Both the position numbers and the translations under genes were made by a program. A stretch of 64,000 nucleotides of DNA from assembly GCA_965223165.1 (NCBI GenBank), contig CBDCVQ010000020.1, forward strand, positions 1,116,001-1,180,000, written 5' to 3'. The stretch's first letter is position 1. Every line of letters begins with the position of its first letter. Of the stretch, positions 53,752 to 61,882 are shown in pieces. Under the pieces are notes generated by a model. That model ran no database searches and was not told the origin of the DNA. It worked only from the letters and a program-made list of their open reading frames with translations. Source of the stretch: JABDMH01 sp965223165. GTDB taxonomy: Bacteria; Bacteroidota; Bacteroidia; Chitinophagales; Saprospiraceae.

Positions 53752-54288
53752 TTATGAAAACTGTTTGCGCAGCTTTTCCAGCTGATATGCTATGCTGGAA
53801 TCATATTGTTTATCTTCAAATTGCAGGGTGAACCCTCCAATCAGAGCGGGGTCTACCTCGACAACCAAGTCGATGTTGGACTTGGTCTCTGCAGTCTCGG
53901 ATAGCTTTTGCTTGATCAGCTCAATCGCCTCGTCATCCAGCGGCTGCGCTGTACGCAAGACCACCCGCGAAATCTGCTTATAGTTGTTGTACTGTGTCTG
54001 AAACGACTCCACGATCTCGGGCAGAATATCTTCGCGGCCCTTGCGGATCATGATGTCAAAAAAACTGTTTGTCGTGGAGCTTAGTTGGTCTTCAAAGAGT
54101 CGCTTGAAGATCGCTTTCTTCTTGCTTCCTTTGATGATGGGGCTCTTGATCAATAGGTAGAGCTCACGTGCGGAAAGACTCTGCTTGACCACCTGCAGGT
54201 CTGCCACGACTTGCTCGAGCTCATCACGCTCTATAGCCAGTTGGAGCAGCGACTTGGCATAGCGAGTGGCAATTCTCTTGGCTGACAT
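53752..54288 (-). CDS. atpH: ATP synthase delta subunit
   Basis: Links F1 to the peripheral stalk. 178 residues: helical N-terminal domain beginning RIATRYAKSLLQLAIE, and C-terminal VVLRTAQPLDDEAIELIKQKL followed by DPALIGGFTLQFEDKQYDSSIAYQLEKLR, the family hallmark. Lies 3 bp after atpF. Confidence 0.95.
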   Translation of the reverse strand: MSAKRIATRYAKSLLQLAIERDELEQVVADLQVVKQSLSARELYLLIKSPIIKGSKKKAIFKRLFEDQLSSTTNSFFDIMIRKGREDILPEIVESFQTQYNNYKQISRVVLRTAQPLDDEAIELIKQKLSETAETKSNIDLVVEVDPALIGGFTLQFEDKQYDSSIAYQLEKLRKQFS

Positions 54289-54291
54289 AGG

Positions 54292-54804
54292 CTACGACAG
54301 GTTGATTTCCTTGAGGAGTGAGTCGACCAGCTTCTTTTGACTATCGCGGTCTTTCAGTTGCTCGCGCAGCAGCTTTTCGGTGATGTCCAGTGCCATCAGA
54401 CCCGCCTGGTTTTTGACTTCCCGAATGGCTTGGACCTTCTGGTTCTCGATCTCCTTTTGCGCATTGGCCAAGATCTTGCTGGCCTCCTCCTTGGCCCCTT
54501 CTTTGGCCTCTTTAATAATGTTGTTCTTCGTCTCCTTGGCCTCACGGAGCATCTTGCTACGCTCCTCGCGGGCCTCGGCCAGAAGCGCCTCGTTTTGGGC
54601 CTTCATTTGGGCCATTTCTTCGCGCGCTTTGGCAGACTCGTCCAGGGCATCCTGGATGTCAGACTCGCGCTTGGCCAATGCTTGAGCAATGGGCCTAAAG
54701 GCAAAACGGCCGATCAGAAACCAGAAAAGGAGAAAGATGACACATGACCAGGCAAACAGACCGAAGTCCGGCTTGATCACACTAAAATCTGCTAGATATA
54801 TCAT
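54292..54804 (-). CDS. atpF: ATP synthase b subunit
   Basis: Peripheral stalk of Fo. 170 residues from ATG 54804 (MIYLADFSVIKPDFGLF); an in-frame start 48 bases upstream lies in the gap and is unlikely. One N-terminal membrane helix (FAWSCVIFLLFWFLIGRFAF) and then a long charged coiled coil (LAKRESDIQDALDESAKAR). 78 bp behind the c-subunit gene. Confidence 0.94.
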   Translation of the reverse strand: MIYLADFSVIKPDFGLFAWSCVIFLLFWFLIGRFAFRPIAQALAKRESDIQDALDESAKAREEMAQMKAQNEALLAEAREERSKMLREAKETKNNIIKEAKEGAKEEASKILANAQKEIENQKVQAIREVKNQAGLMALDITEKLLREQLKDRDSQKKLVDSLLKEINLS

Positions 54805-54882
54805 AGTACTCTTATACGTTTCATCAATCAATGTGCGGGACCAGGCAACCAACCGTTGACTGGTCCCACCGATTTGTTCGTT

Positions 54883-55086
54883 TTACGCGAAGAAAGCCAG
54901 AATGATGGCAATCAGAGCAGCACCCTCTACCAGGGCAGCCATCAAGATCATATTCGCACGAATATCACCGACGGCTTCCGGCTGACGGGCGATGGCCTCC
55001 ATGGCCTTTGCTCCGATCTGACCAATGCCGATTCCGGCACCGATTACGGCCAGTCCTGCTCCCAACGCGGCTAATGAACCTGTCAT
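54883..55086 (-). CDS. atpE: ATP synthase c subunit
   Basis: Rotor-ring proteolipid of 67 residues: two membrane hairpin helices with the polar loop RQPEA and the ion-carrying glutamate in ALVEGAAL. The position that is glutamine in sodium-type rings (GIGQG in Ilyobacter) is isoleucine here (GIGIGQIG), and the residue after the glutamate is glycine, not serine. This points to proton coupling. Confidence 0.95.
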   Translation of the reverse strand: MTGSLAALGAGLAVIGAGIGIGQIGAKAMEAIARQPEAVGDIRANMILMAALVEGAALIAIILAFFA

Positions 55087-55119
55087 AATTAATTGAAAGT
55101 TTATAAGTAGTTAATTAAT

Positions 55120-56382
55120 TCAATGATGATCGTCTTCTATCGCCGCCCCGATATACGAAGCGGTCAAAATGGTAAATACAAATGCTTGGATGAAGGCTAC
55201 CAACAGCTCAATGGCCATCATAAAGAGCGTCAACGGTACCGAGATACCAATGCCTACCGCCGTGCCTCCAATGCTCTGCCCAGACTGACCAAAGATGAAT
55301 ATGAGCCCCACAAAGCTGAGGACGACAATGTGACCGGCCGTGATATTGGCAAACAATCGCAGCATGAGGGTCAACGGCTTGATAAAGAGGCCGAGGATTT
55401 CTACCGGCGTGATGATCGCGGCCTTGACCATGGCCGGCACCCCTGGCATCCAGAGTACATGCTGCCAATACGCCTTCTTGCCGCTAAAATTGGTGACCAG
55501 AAAGGCGATGATGGCCAGTGCCATCGTAAATGCCAGATTGCCCGTCACGTTGATGCCTCCCAAGAAGGGGATCTGGCCGATCAAGTTCAGGCCAAGGATG
55601 AAGAAAAACAGTGCCATCAGGAGGGAGTTGTACTTCATCCATTTGTCGCCGAGAAACGGCTTGGCTACCTCATCCTGAATAAAGACAAAAATGGGCTCGA
55701 TGAAGGACTGCACCCCTTTGGGGGCCTTGCCATCTCGTACCTTATAGGCTCGGGCAATGCTGAGAAATAGCCATCCCAACAGAATAGCCATCAGGATCAG
55801 ACCCACGACATTCTTGGAAAGCGAAAAGTCATAGAAGGAGGAATCCGTGTCCCCGCCCAAAAAGCCAAAATCCATCGTGCGCTTGGCATCCAGCTCGTAG
55901 GATGTGCCATCGACGCAGACAAAGGCGACCTCCCCGACGTGTGCTACACCGTCGATCTCGACAGAACCCGTAGGGAAATTCTGGTCGACCACTCGCTTGA
56001 CCGTCCCCCCGTCCAATACATAGCGATTGTAGGCTTTGTGTCCCTCACCATGGCCACGCAGATCAAAGGCAAACTTGCTAGACATGAAGACCTCCAGTCC
56101 CGCGTCGTGCGAGTAAAGGATGCAGGGTAAGGGAAAATTGAACGGTCCAATGGAGAAGACATTGGGATCCGCAATGTGGTGGAAGGCCGTGGCTGCGGGA
56201 TCAAACTCATCACTGTGGTGGCCCACGTGATCACAGGGATTGCTGTGATCGTCATGGTGGTCCGCATGCGCTGCTGTGCTGTGATCGTCATGATCGTGGT
56301 GCTGCCCTTGCAATTCTCCAAAACCAGTGAAAATCAACCCTAAAGGGATGGCGACTTGCAAGAATATTTTACGCATGCCCAT
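55120..56382 (-). CDS. atpB: ATP synthase a subunit with His-rich N-terminal extension
   Basis: Stator channel subunit of Fo. About 420 residues from ATG 56382 (ATG 56376 also possible; the TTG at 56388 is not needed). The C-terminal ~220 residues are the conserved multi-spanning domain with the essential arginine in LMLRLFANITAGH. In front stands a signal-like segment, then an exposed region of about 180 residues starting with a His/Asp cluster (HHDHDDHSTAAHADHHDDHS). E. coli AtpB has only 271 residues. First gene of the cluster, with a -7 element 32 bases upstream. Confidence 0.95.
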   Translation of the reverse strand: MGMRKIFLQVAIPLGLIFTGFGELQGQHHDHDDHSTAAHADHHDDHSNPCDHVGHHSDEFDPAATAFHHIADPNVFSIGPFNFPLPCILYSHDAGLEVFMSSKFAFDLRGHGEGHKAYNRYVLDGGTVKRVVDQNFPTGSVEIDGVAHVGEVAFVCVDGTSYELDAKRTMDFGFLGGDTDSSFYDFSLSKNVVGLILMAILLGWLFLSIARAYKVRDGKAPKGVQSFIEPIFVFIQDEVAKPFLGDKWMKYNSLLMALFFFILGLNLIGQIPFLGGINVTGNLAFTMALAIIAFLVTNFSGKKAYWQHVLWMPGVPAMVKAAIITPVEILGLFIKPLTLMLRLFANITAGHIVVLSFVGLIFIFGQSGQSIGGTAVGIGISVPLTLFMMAIELLVAFIQAFVFTILTASYIGAAIEDDHH

Positions 56383-56413
56383 GTACAATTTAGACCGTCC
56401 TAAAAATTCGCCA

Positions 56414-56421
56414 CAAAGGTA
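56414..56421 (-). promoter_or_regulatory. atp operon promoter (-7 element TACCTTTG)
   Basis: Exact TAnnTTTG on the minus strand, about 32 bases before the atpB ATG, in an otherwise non-coding gap. No TTG is present at the -33 spacing. Confidence 0.55.
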
Positions 56422-56798
56422 TGATTTTACCGGTCTTTAAGAAATGTTGGGCTGGCTTTTTTGGATGAGTTGTCGACCCCGGAAAGCCCCACTCTGCCGG
56501 CACAAAAACCAGGGCCACCTATTCGACCAATGTTAGGGTGGTGCATACCCAAATTTTCATTGGATCAGACACACAAAAAAGGAAGGATGCGGCGCTGGAT
56601 TAAGCTGGGCCATATCATCTTCTGAATGTGCTATTGGAACTAGGTATGGCGACATAGCGTCAAGCCTCGGGCCCACCACCGATGGACATCTTTGATTTTT
56701 TGATAAAGGGTGCTCGGCGGAGAAGGCTAGTGGAGCTTCGCATCAAATTGCGCCTCTTCTGCGAACAAAATCCTACTATGAATTATTCAACACATCCA
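56422..56798. other. Non-coding gap between nadE and atpB
   Basis: About 380 bp with no credible gene, repeat or terminator that I can support; both flanking genes run on the minus strand. A 31-codon plus-strand frame near 56530 has no protein-like features. Confidence 0.4.
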
Positions 56799-58436
56799 CT
56801 AGCTGAGATACTTGCCGACGATGGGTAGTCGGCGGCCCATGCCAAATGCCTTGGAAGACACGCGTAGCACCGGGCCGGTCTGAAAACGCTTGAACTCGTT
56901 GATGTTCACGAGCCGAAGGATGCGCCGCACCAGTTGCTCATCAAAACCCTTAGCAATGATCTCCTTGGGCCCCAATTCATTTTCAATGTACTGGTAGAGT
57001 ATCTGATCCAGAATGTCGTATTCGGGCAAGCTGTCCGAATCCTTTTGGTTGGGTCGCAGCTCAGCACTGGGTGGCTTGTCAATCGTATGAACCGGAATGA
57101 TCTCCTGATCACGATTGAGGTATCTGGCCAAGGCATATACCTCCGTCTTGTAGAGGTCGCCGATCACACTGAGACCGCCGGCCATATCGCCATACAGGGT
57201 ACCGTACCCCACAGCCGCCTCACTCTTGTTGGAGGTATTGAGCAGTATGTGACCAAACTTATTTGACAATGCCATGAGTATCACAGCCCTGCTCCTGGCC
57301 TGGATATTTTCCTCGGCGATGTTAAATGGCAAGTCCCCAAAGACTGGATCCAGCACATCGGTAAAGGCGGTATAGGGCTGTTCGATCGAAATGATGTCAT
57401 AGTGGACGCCCAGATTTTCCGCTAGTTGTCGAGCGTCATTGACGGAGTGGTCCGACGAGAATTTGGACGGCATCAGCACCACCCGCACATGCTCGGGCCC
57501 CAGCGCTTGGCTAGCCAGCACCGCGGTCACAGCCGAATCGATACCCCCGGACAGGCCCAATATGGCCTTGTTAAATCCCAGCTTGCCAAAGTAATCCCGA
57601 ATGCCCATGAGCAGTGCGTCATGGATCAGGGGCATTTTGTCCTTGGACTGAGGATCGGTCTGACCGCCGGCCAGCACCTCATCCAGCGCAAAGATCTCCA
57701 CGCACTCCCGAAAGTAGGGTAGCTCGCGATAGATATCCCCGCTGGGGCCGATGACCAGGGAGCCTCCGTCAAAGATTAATTCGGTCTGGGCACCTACGTT
57801 GTTGTTATAAAAGACCGGAAGCCCATAGCGCAGGGCATTCTCACGCACGACATTGATCCTGTCTTCCGCGTGATCATGACTGAATGGGGAGGCAGAAATG
57901 TTGATCATCAGGTCTGGCGACTGCTTGATCAGCTCGTCCATGGGGCAGATGGTGTAGAGTGGATTTTCATTGCCAATATTCCAAATGTCCTCACAGATGG
58001 TCAGGGCAATACGCTTGCCTTTGTAAGTAAATACTTCGAAAGAAGTGGCCGGCTCAAAGTAGCGGTATTCATCAAAGATATCGTAGGTAGGCAGCAAGGC
58101 TTTGTGGCTGGTGTGGATGATCTCGCCACCGGCTAGGACAAAGGCAGCGTTGAAAAGGTCTTTCCCCTCAACAACCGGATTTGGCGTAGGACATCCCACA
58201 ATGATGCAGATCCCGTCAGAAGCGGCCTTTAGCTTTTGCAGCGAGTCCTGGGCTTGCTCGATAAAGTCATTAAACTCCAAGAAGTCACGGGGTGGATAGC
58301 CGCAGACGGCCAGTTCGCCAAAGCAGACGATGTCCGCCCCGTCGGCCATGGCCTGTTCGGTCGCTGCCAGCATTTTGTGCAGGTTGCCCTCAAAGTCTCC
58401 GATGAGGTAGTTCAACTGTGCCAGCGCGATACGCAT
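56799..58436 (-). CDS. nadE: Glutamine-dependent NAD+ synthase
   Basis: Last step of NAD synthesis, amidating deamido-NAD with ammonia from glutamine. 545 residues: N-terminal nitrilase-type glutaminase with triad Glu41 (FGELAVCGYPP), Lys112 (HKALLPTYDIFDE) and Cys148 (TICEDIW), then the synthetase domain with ATP-pyrophosphatase loop SGGIDS (296-301). The nadC gene at the window end supplies the same pathway. Single gene transcribed away from dnaX. Confidence 0.96.
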   Translation of the reverse strand: MRIALAQLNYLIGDFEGNLHKMLAATEQAMADGADIVCFGELAVCGYPPRDFLEFNDFIEQAQDSLQKLKAASDGICIIVGCPTPNPVVEGKDLFNAAFVLAGGEIIHTSHKALLPTYDIFDEYRYFEPATSFEVFTYKGKRIALTICEDIWNIGNENPLYTICPMDELIKQSPDLMINISASPFSHDHAEDRINVVRENALRYGLPVFYNNNVGAQTELIFDGGSLVIGPSGDIYRELPYFRECVEIFALDEVLAGGQTDPQSKDKMPLIHDALLMGIRDYFGKLGFNKAILGLSGGIDSAVTAVLASQALGPEHVRVVLMPSKFSSDHSVNDARQLAENLGVHYDIISIEQPYTAFTDVLDPVFGDLPFNIAEENIQARSRAVILMALSNKFGHILLNTSNKSEAAVGYGTLYGDMAGGLSVIGDLYKTEVYALARYLNRDQEIIPVHTIDKPPSAELRPNQKDSDSLPEYDILDQILYQYIENELGPKEIIAKGFDEQLVRRILRLVNINEFKRFQTGPVLRVSSKAFGMGRRLPIVGKYLS

Positions 58437-58550
58437 AGGTGTAGCTTATTGAGCTGCAAAAATCACGAAATTTTGCGAATGCTGGTAAGGTGCGCATGAC
58501 CGATCGGCACCACTGGGGGATCACTGGCGTTCAAGCAGCGAAAGGGAGGA

Positions 58551-58822
58551 CGCAAGGGGCGGGGGCTTCGAGCAAAAAGCATCCCCCGGCCTTCCCGAGC
58601 ACAGCGGAGGGCGCCCAGGGGCAAGAGCAAGCGAGTCCACGATCCTGCCTCGGAGAACATCTGACTTTTTACTGCAGCACTTACTAGCGGCCGCACCAGT
58701 TCGCCCCTATGGGGCTCTTCAGCACGCAAGCCCTGGACGGGCCGTCCCTATGGGACTCGCTCACAGCCTGACAATCGTCTCTCAGGGTTACAAGACGAAG
58801 GGGAGAACGCAAGGGGCGGGGG
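58551..58822. repeat. Short direct repeats and REP-like hairpins
   Basis: CGCAAGGGGCGGGGG occurs twice, at 58551-58565 and 58808-58822, in similar surroundings (GAAxGGGAGxxCGCAAGG). Between them lie two small hairpin palindromes 39 bp apart, GCCCCTATGGGGC (58705-58717) and GTCCCTATGGGAC (58744-58756), both followed by TC. The region is markedly GC-rich and carries no gene. Paired palindromes like this resemble REP-type intergenic elements. Confidence 0.5.
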
Positions 58823-58942
58823 ACAAGTGGAGCAAGATGTCTCACCGGCGTTTCGGAGCGCAACCTGGTTCACAGAGGGTTATCCTGGTAAAAGGACCTG
58901 TAATCGTGGCGCGGCTGCTGTCGAATTGCTGAGCAGGATGTG

Positions 58943-59162
58943 GACATTCCCTTTTGACATTTGACATTGCCATTGACATCCCATCGCAACAGACATTGTT
59001 ATTGCTATTGACATTCCCTTTTGACATTTGACATTGCCATTGACATCCTATTGTAACTGACATTGTTATTGCTATTGACATTGACATTCCCATTGCCATT
59101 CGAATTACTATTGCCATTGACATTGCTATTGACATTGCTATTGACATTGCTATTGCCACCGC
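58943..59162. repeat. 67-bp tandem duplication grading into a hexanucleotide array
   Basis: Two tandem 67-bp copies (58943-59009 and 59010-59076) match at 63 of 67 positions and are themselves built from GACATT-like units. They are followed by about 14 hexamers (GACATT, GCTATT, GCCATT and variants) up to 59160. TTG occurs every 6 bp across much of it. The array ends about 45 bp before the dnaX ATG. Minus-strand frames through it give only Asn/Ser/Val or Ala/Met runs and are not genes. Confidence 0.9.
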
Positions 59163-59206
59163 TCCTTTTCGTAGTTTTACCGGGCAATCATGAGAGGCAA
59201 TCCTAG

Positions 59207-61051
59207 ATGAGTCAATTTATCGTTTCGGCCAGGAAGTATCGACCACTGAAGTTTGACGATGTGGTGGGTCAGCAGCATGTCACGCAGACGCTGAAGAATG
59301 CTATCCGGCAGGACACATTGGCCCATGCCTTTCTCTTCTGTGGTCCGCGCGGGGTGGGCAAGACCACTTGCGCCCGGATACTGGCCAAAGTGCTCAATTG
59401 CCAGAATGTGTCGGAAGAAACGGAGCCCTGTGGCACCTGTGACTCCTGCCGATCCTTTGATAAAAATGCCTCGCTCAACATCTTGGAGCTGGACGCTGCC
59501 TCCAACAACAGTGTGGAGCACATCCGCTCCCTCAATGAGCAGGTGCGGTTTCAACCCCAAGAGGGCGACTACAAGGTGTTTATCATAGACGAGGTGCATA
59601 TGCTCTCGCAGCAAGCTTTCAACGCTTTTTTGAAGACCCTGGAGGAGCCTCCTCCCTACGCGATTTTCATCCTCGCCACCACCGAGAAACACAAGATCAT
59701 CCCGACGATTCTGTCGCGCTGCCAGATCTTTGACTTTCGCAGGATCCAGGTGTCAGACATGGTGTCTCAGTTGCAGGAAATTTGTGCCTCCGAGGGGATT
59801 CAGGCCGAGCAAGAGGCCTTGCATATGATTGCCTCCAAGTCGGACGGAGCGCTACGTGACGCGTTGTCCATTTTTGACAAGGTGGCCAGTTTTGCCAGCA
59901 ACGAGATCACCTATGCCGATGTGATATCCAATCTGAACATACTCGACTACGAGTATTTCTTCAAGATCACCGACGCCATGCTGGCGGGCGAGGTAGGCCA
60001 GATCCTGAGCATATTTGACCAGATCCAACGCAAGGGCTTTGACGGAGATATTTTTCTGCTCGGGCTGGCCGATCACTTTCGTAACCTGCTGGTGTGCAAG
60101 CATCAATCGATCCACCATCTGCTGGATCTAGGAGAACAACTCAAGGCTCAATACCAGACCCAATCGGCACTGACCCGGGAAAATTTCCTCTTGGGCGCCC
60201 TCGACATCTGCAACACGGCCGACGTGGACTATAAGATGGCCAAGAACAAACGGCTGCATGTCGAGCTGGCACTAATCAAAATGAACTACCTGGGCTATCG
60301 CAAGGTGGCATCCACCCCTGAGGAGATCGCAAAAAAAAAACCTGATCAGCTGAGTGCGGGGGAAGAAACCGCCTCGAGAGAGGATCCCAAGGCAGATGAG
60401 CACACAAACGAAGGATCCGCCTTTGTCCTAAGCGATGATACGCCCCCTCCTGACAACGAACCATTGGAGACACCTGCCCGCACAGACGAAATGGTTCCGG
60501 CCGGCGAAACGATGCCGGCAGAGGCCAAATCAGACATCGATGACCCTGCTGCCTCACCCAAATCTCCCGCACCGGCCTTCCGTCTGCAAAACCCGGCGCC
60601 CTCCGCGGCCATCGGGTCCTTAGGCCAACTGGTGAAAGCCGCAGAGGAGCGATTTGCCGGACATCACGAACTCGCCTCGCAGGTAGTGTCGCTCGATCAG
60701 GTAGAAGCCATCTGGAAGGACTATGCCGCCAATCAGCCCTCCAAGACGGTGCGAGCAGTGCTGGAGCGAGCCACCCTCGATGTCAAGCAGAATAATATCG
60801 TTGCGCTGGTAGCCTCGCCGATCTCCAAGACCGTCATCCTGCAGGAGACTGGCTTGATGGAGCGACTGCGAGCAGAGCTGGGGCTACCCAAGCTCACGAT
60901 CAAGATCGAGATCGATCACGCGGCACTTGAAAATATACCGACCAAGAAAATCCTCACGACGAAAGAGAAATTTGAGCATCTGTGCGATATAAATCCGCAG
61001 TTCAAGGCATTTCGTCAGAAGTTTGGACTGAAACTGGATTCGGACGCATAA
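59207..61051 (+). CDS. dnaX: DNA polymerase III tau/gamma subunit
   Basis: Motor of the replicative clamp loader. 614 residues: AAA+ domain with Walker A GPRGVGKT (46-53), zinc cysteines C65, C75, C78, C81, Walker B FIIDEVHML and SRCQ sensor; helical collar to about residue 370; then a Pro/Glu/Ala-rich linker and a C-terminal tau-type domain (QLVKAAEERFAGHHELA onward). Codons 375-378 lie on a run of ten A, and both alternative frames stop within six codons, which would give a gamma-like 379-381-residue product. A possible -7 TAGTTTTA (one mismatch) lies 22 bases after a TTG of the upstream repeat. Confidence 0.96.
   Translation: MSQFIVSARKYRPLKFDDVVGQQHVTQTLKNAIRQDTLAHAFLFCGPRGVGKTTCARILAKVLNCQNVSEETEPCGTCDSCRSFDKNASLNILELDAASNNSVEHIRSLNEQVRFQPQEGDYKVFIIDEVHMLSQQAFNAFLKTLEEPPPYAIFILATTEKHKIIPTILSRCQIFDFRRIQVSDMVSQLQEICASEGIQAEQEALHMIASKSDGALRDALSIFDKVASFASNEITYADVISNLNILDYEYFFKITDAMLAGEVGQILSIFDQIQRKGFDGDIFLLGLADHFRNLLVCKHQSIHHLLDLGEQLKAQYQTQSALTRENFLLGALDICNTADVDYKMAKNKRLHVELALIKMNYLGYRKVASTPEEIAKKKPDQLSAGEETASREDPKADEHTNEGSAFVLSDDTPPPDNEPLETPARTDEMVPAGETMPAEAKSDIDDPAASPKSPAPAFRLQNPAPSAAIGSLGQLVKAAEERFAGHHELASQVVSLDQVEAIWKDYAANQPSKTVRAVLERATLDVKQNNIVALVASPISKTVILQETGLMERLRAELGLPKLTIKIEIDHAALENIPTKKILTTKEKFEHLCDINPQFKAFRQKFGLKLDSDA
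60331..60340 (+). other. A10 slippery run in dnaX
   Basis: Ten consecutive A read as GCA AAA AAA AAA CCT in the dnaX frame. One extra A (or -1 slip) leads to ACC then TGA at 60343-60345; one fewer A (or +1 slip) leads to four sense codons then TGA at 60351-60353. The site falls at the boundary between the clamp-loader core and the tau extension, where other bacteria make gamma by frameshift or transcriptional slippage. Confidence 0.65.
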
Positions 61052-61166
61052 TATCGTATGGCCCAGCCCGCACCGGGCATCAATCATCCCCGCATCCTGT
61101 CCGGAAATTCCGGGACTATCCAACAATTGTCTGCTTTGTCTGTTAATCAAAGAAATTGCACAACCG

Positions 61167-61856
61167 ATGGAGGAAACAGGTTACTGGTACTTGCAAAATG
61201 TGGACGTCACCGGGGTGTTTTGTCGGGATAAGGTGAGGTCCAGCCCTGACAAGCATAGTCAGAAGCTCTACAAAAAGGGAGAATTCATTTATATCCCAGA
61301 AGATCACAGTGATAAGATCTACTTCATTCATCGTGGCCGTGTCAAAATCGGCTTGTTTGGCGATGGAGATAAGGAGATCATTAAGGCGATCCTCGGTGTG
61401 GGAGAGGTCTTTGGCGAGATGGCCATCATCTCCGAGGGTGGACGAAAAGAGTTTGCCAAGGCCATGGAAGAAACGGAGGTCTGCATCGTACACAAACGGG
61501 ACATCAACACTTTGTTTAAGGAGCGGACAGGTCTGCAGAACTATTTCCTCAATCTCTTTGGATCGCGAATTCTCGAGATTGAAAACCGCCTGGAGAGCCT
61601 CGTTTTTAAGGATTCTCGAAGCCGGATCGTCGATTACCTGATTGAGCTGACCAACAAGCGTGGCGAGCGGGTCGGCTATGAGGTGGTTGTGCGTAAATTT
61701 CTGACCCATCAGGAAATCGCCAATCTGACAGCGACCAGCCGCCAGACCGTAACCACCGTTCTAAATGAGCTTCGTGCCAAAGACCTGATCAAGTTTGACC
61801 GCCGTAGATTGCTGATCCGCAATAAAGAAAAGCTGCTCTTGGAGTCAAATGGTTAG
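61167..61856 (+). CDS. Crp/Fnr family transcription regulator
   Basis: 229 residues: N-terminal leader of about 25 residues (EETGYWYLQNVDVTGVFC), cyclic-nucleotide-type sensor fold (KKGEFIYIPEDHSDKIYFIHRGRVKIG; GEVFGEMAII), dimerisation helix, then a helix-turn-helix (LTHQEIANLTATSRQTVTTVLNELRA). There is no cluster of cysteines at the N-terminus as in oxygen-sensing Fnr, and effector residues cannot be assigned by eye. Downstream of dnaX by 115 bp and 26 bp before pyrD. Confidence 0.93.
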   Translation: MEETGYWYLQNVDVTGVFCRDKVRSSPDKHSQKLYKKGEFIYIPEDHSDKIYFIHRGRVKIGLFGDGDKEIIKAILGVGEVFGEMAIISEGGRKEFAKAMEETEVCIVHKRDINTLFKERTGLQNYFLNLFGSRILEIENRLESLVFKDSRSRIVDYLIELTNKRGERVGYEVVVRKFLTHQEIANLTATSRQTVTTVLNELRAKDLIKFDRRRLLIRNKEKLLLESNG

Positions 61857-61882
61857 ATTTGCTTTTCTAGCAGATCAAACCA

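Noticed and set aside
58842..59187. Minus-strand frames rich in Asn/Ser/Val or Ala/Met
   Set aside because: They follow the GACATT/GCTATT array and contain nothing but its translation.
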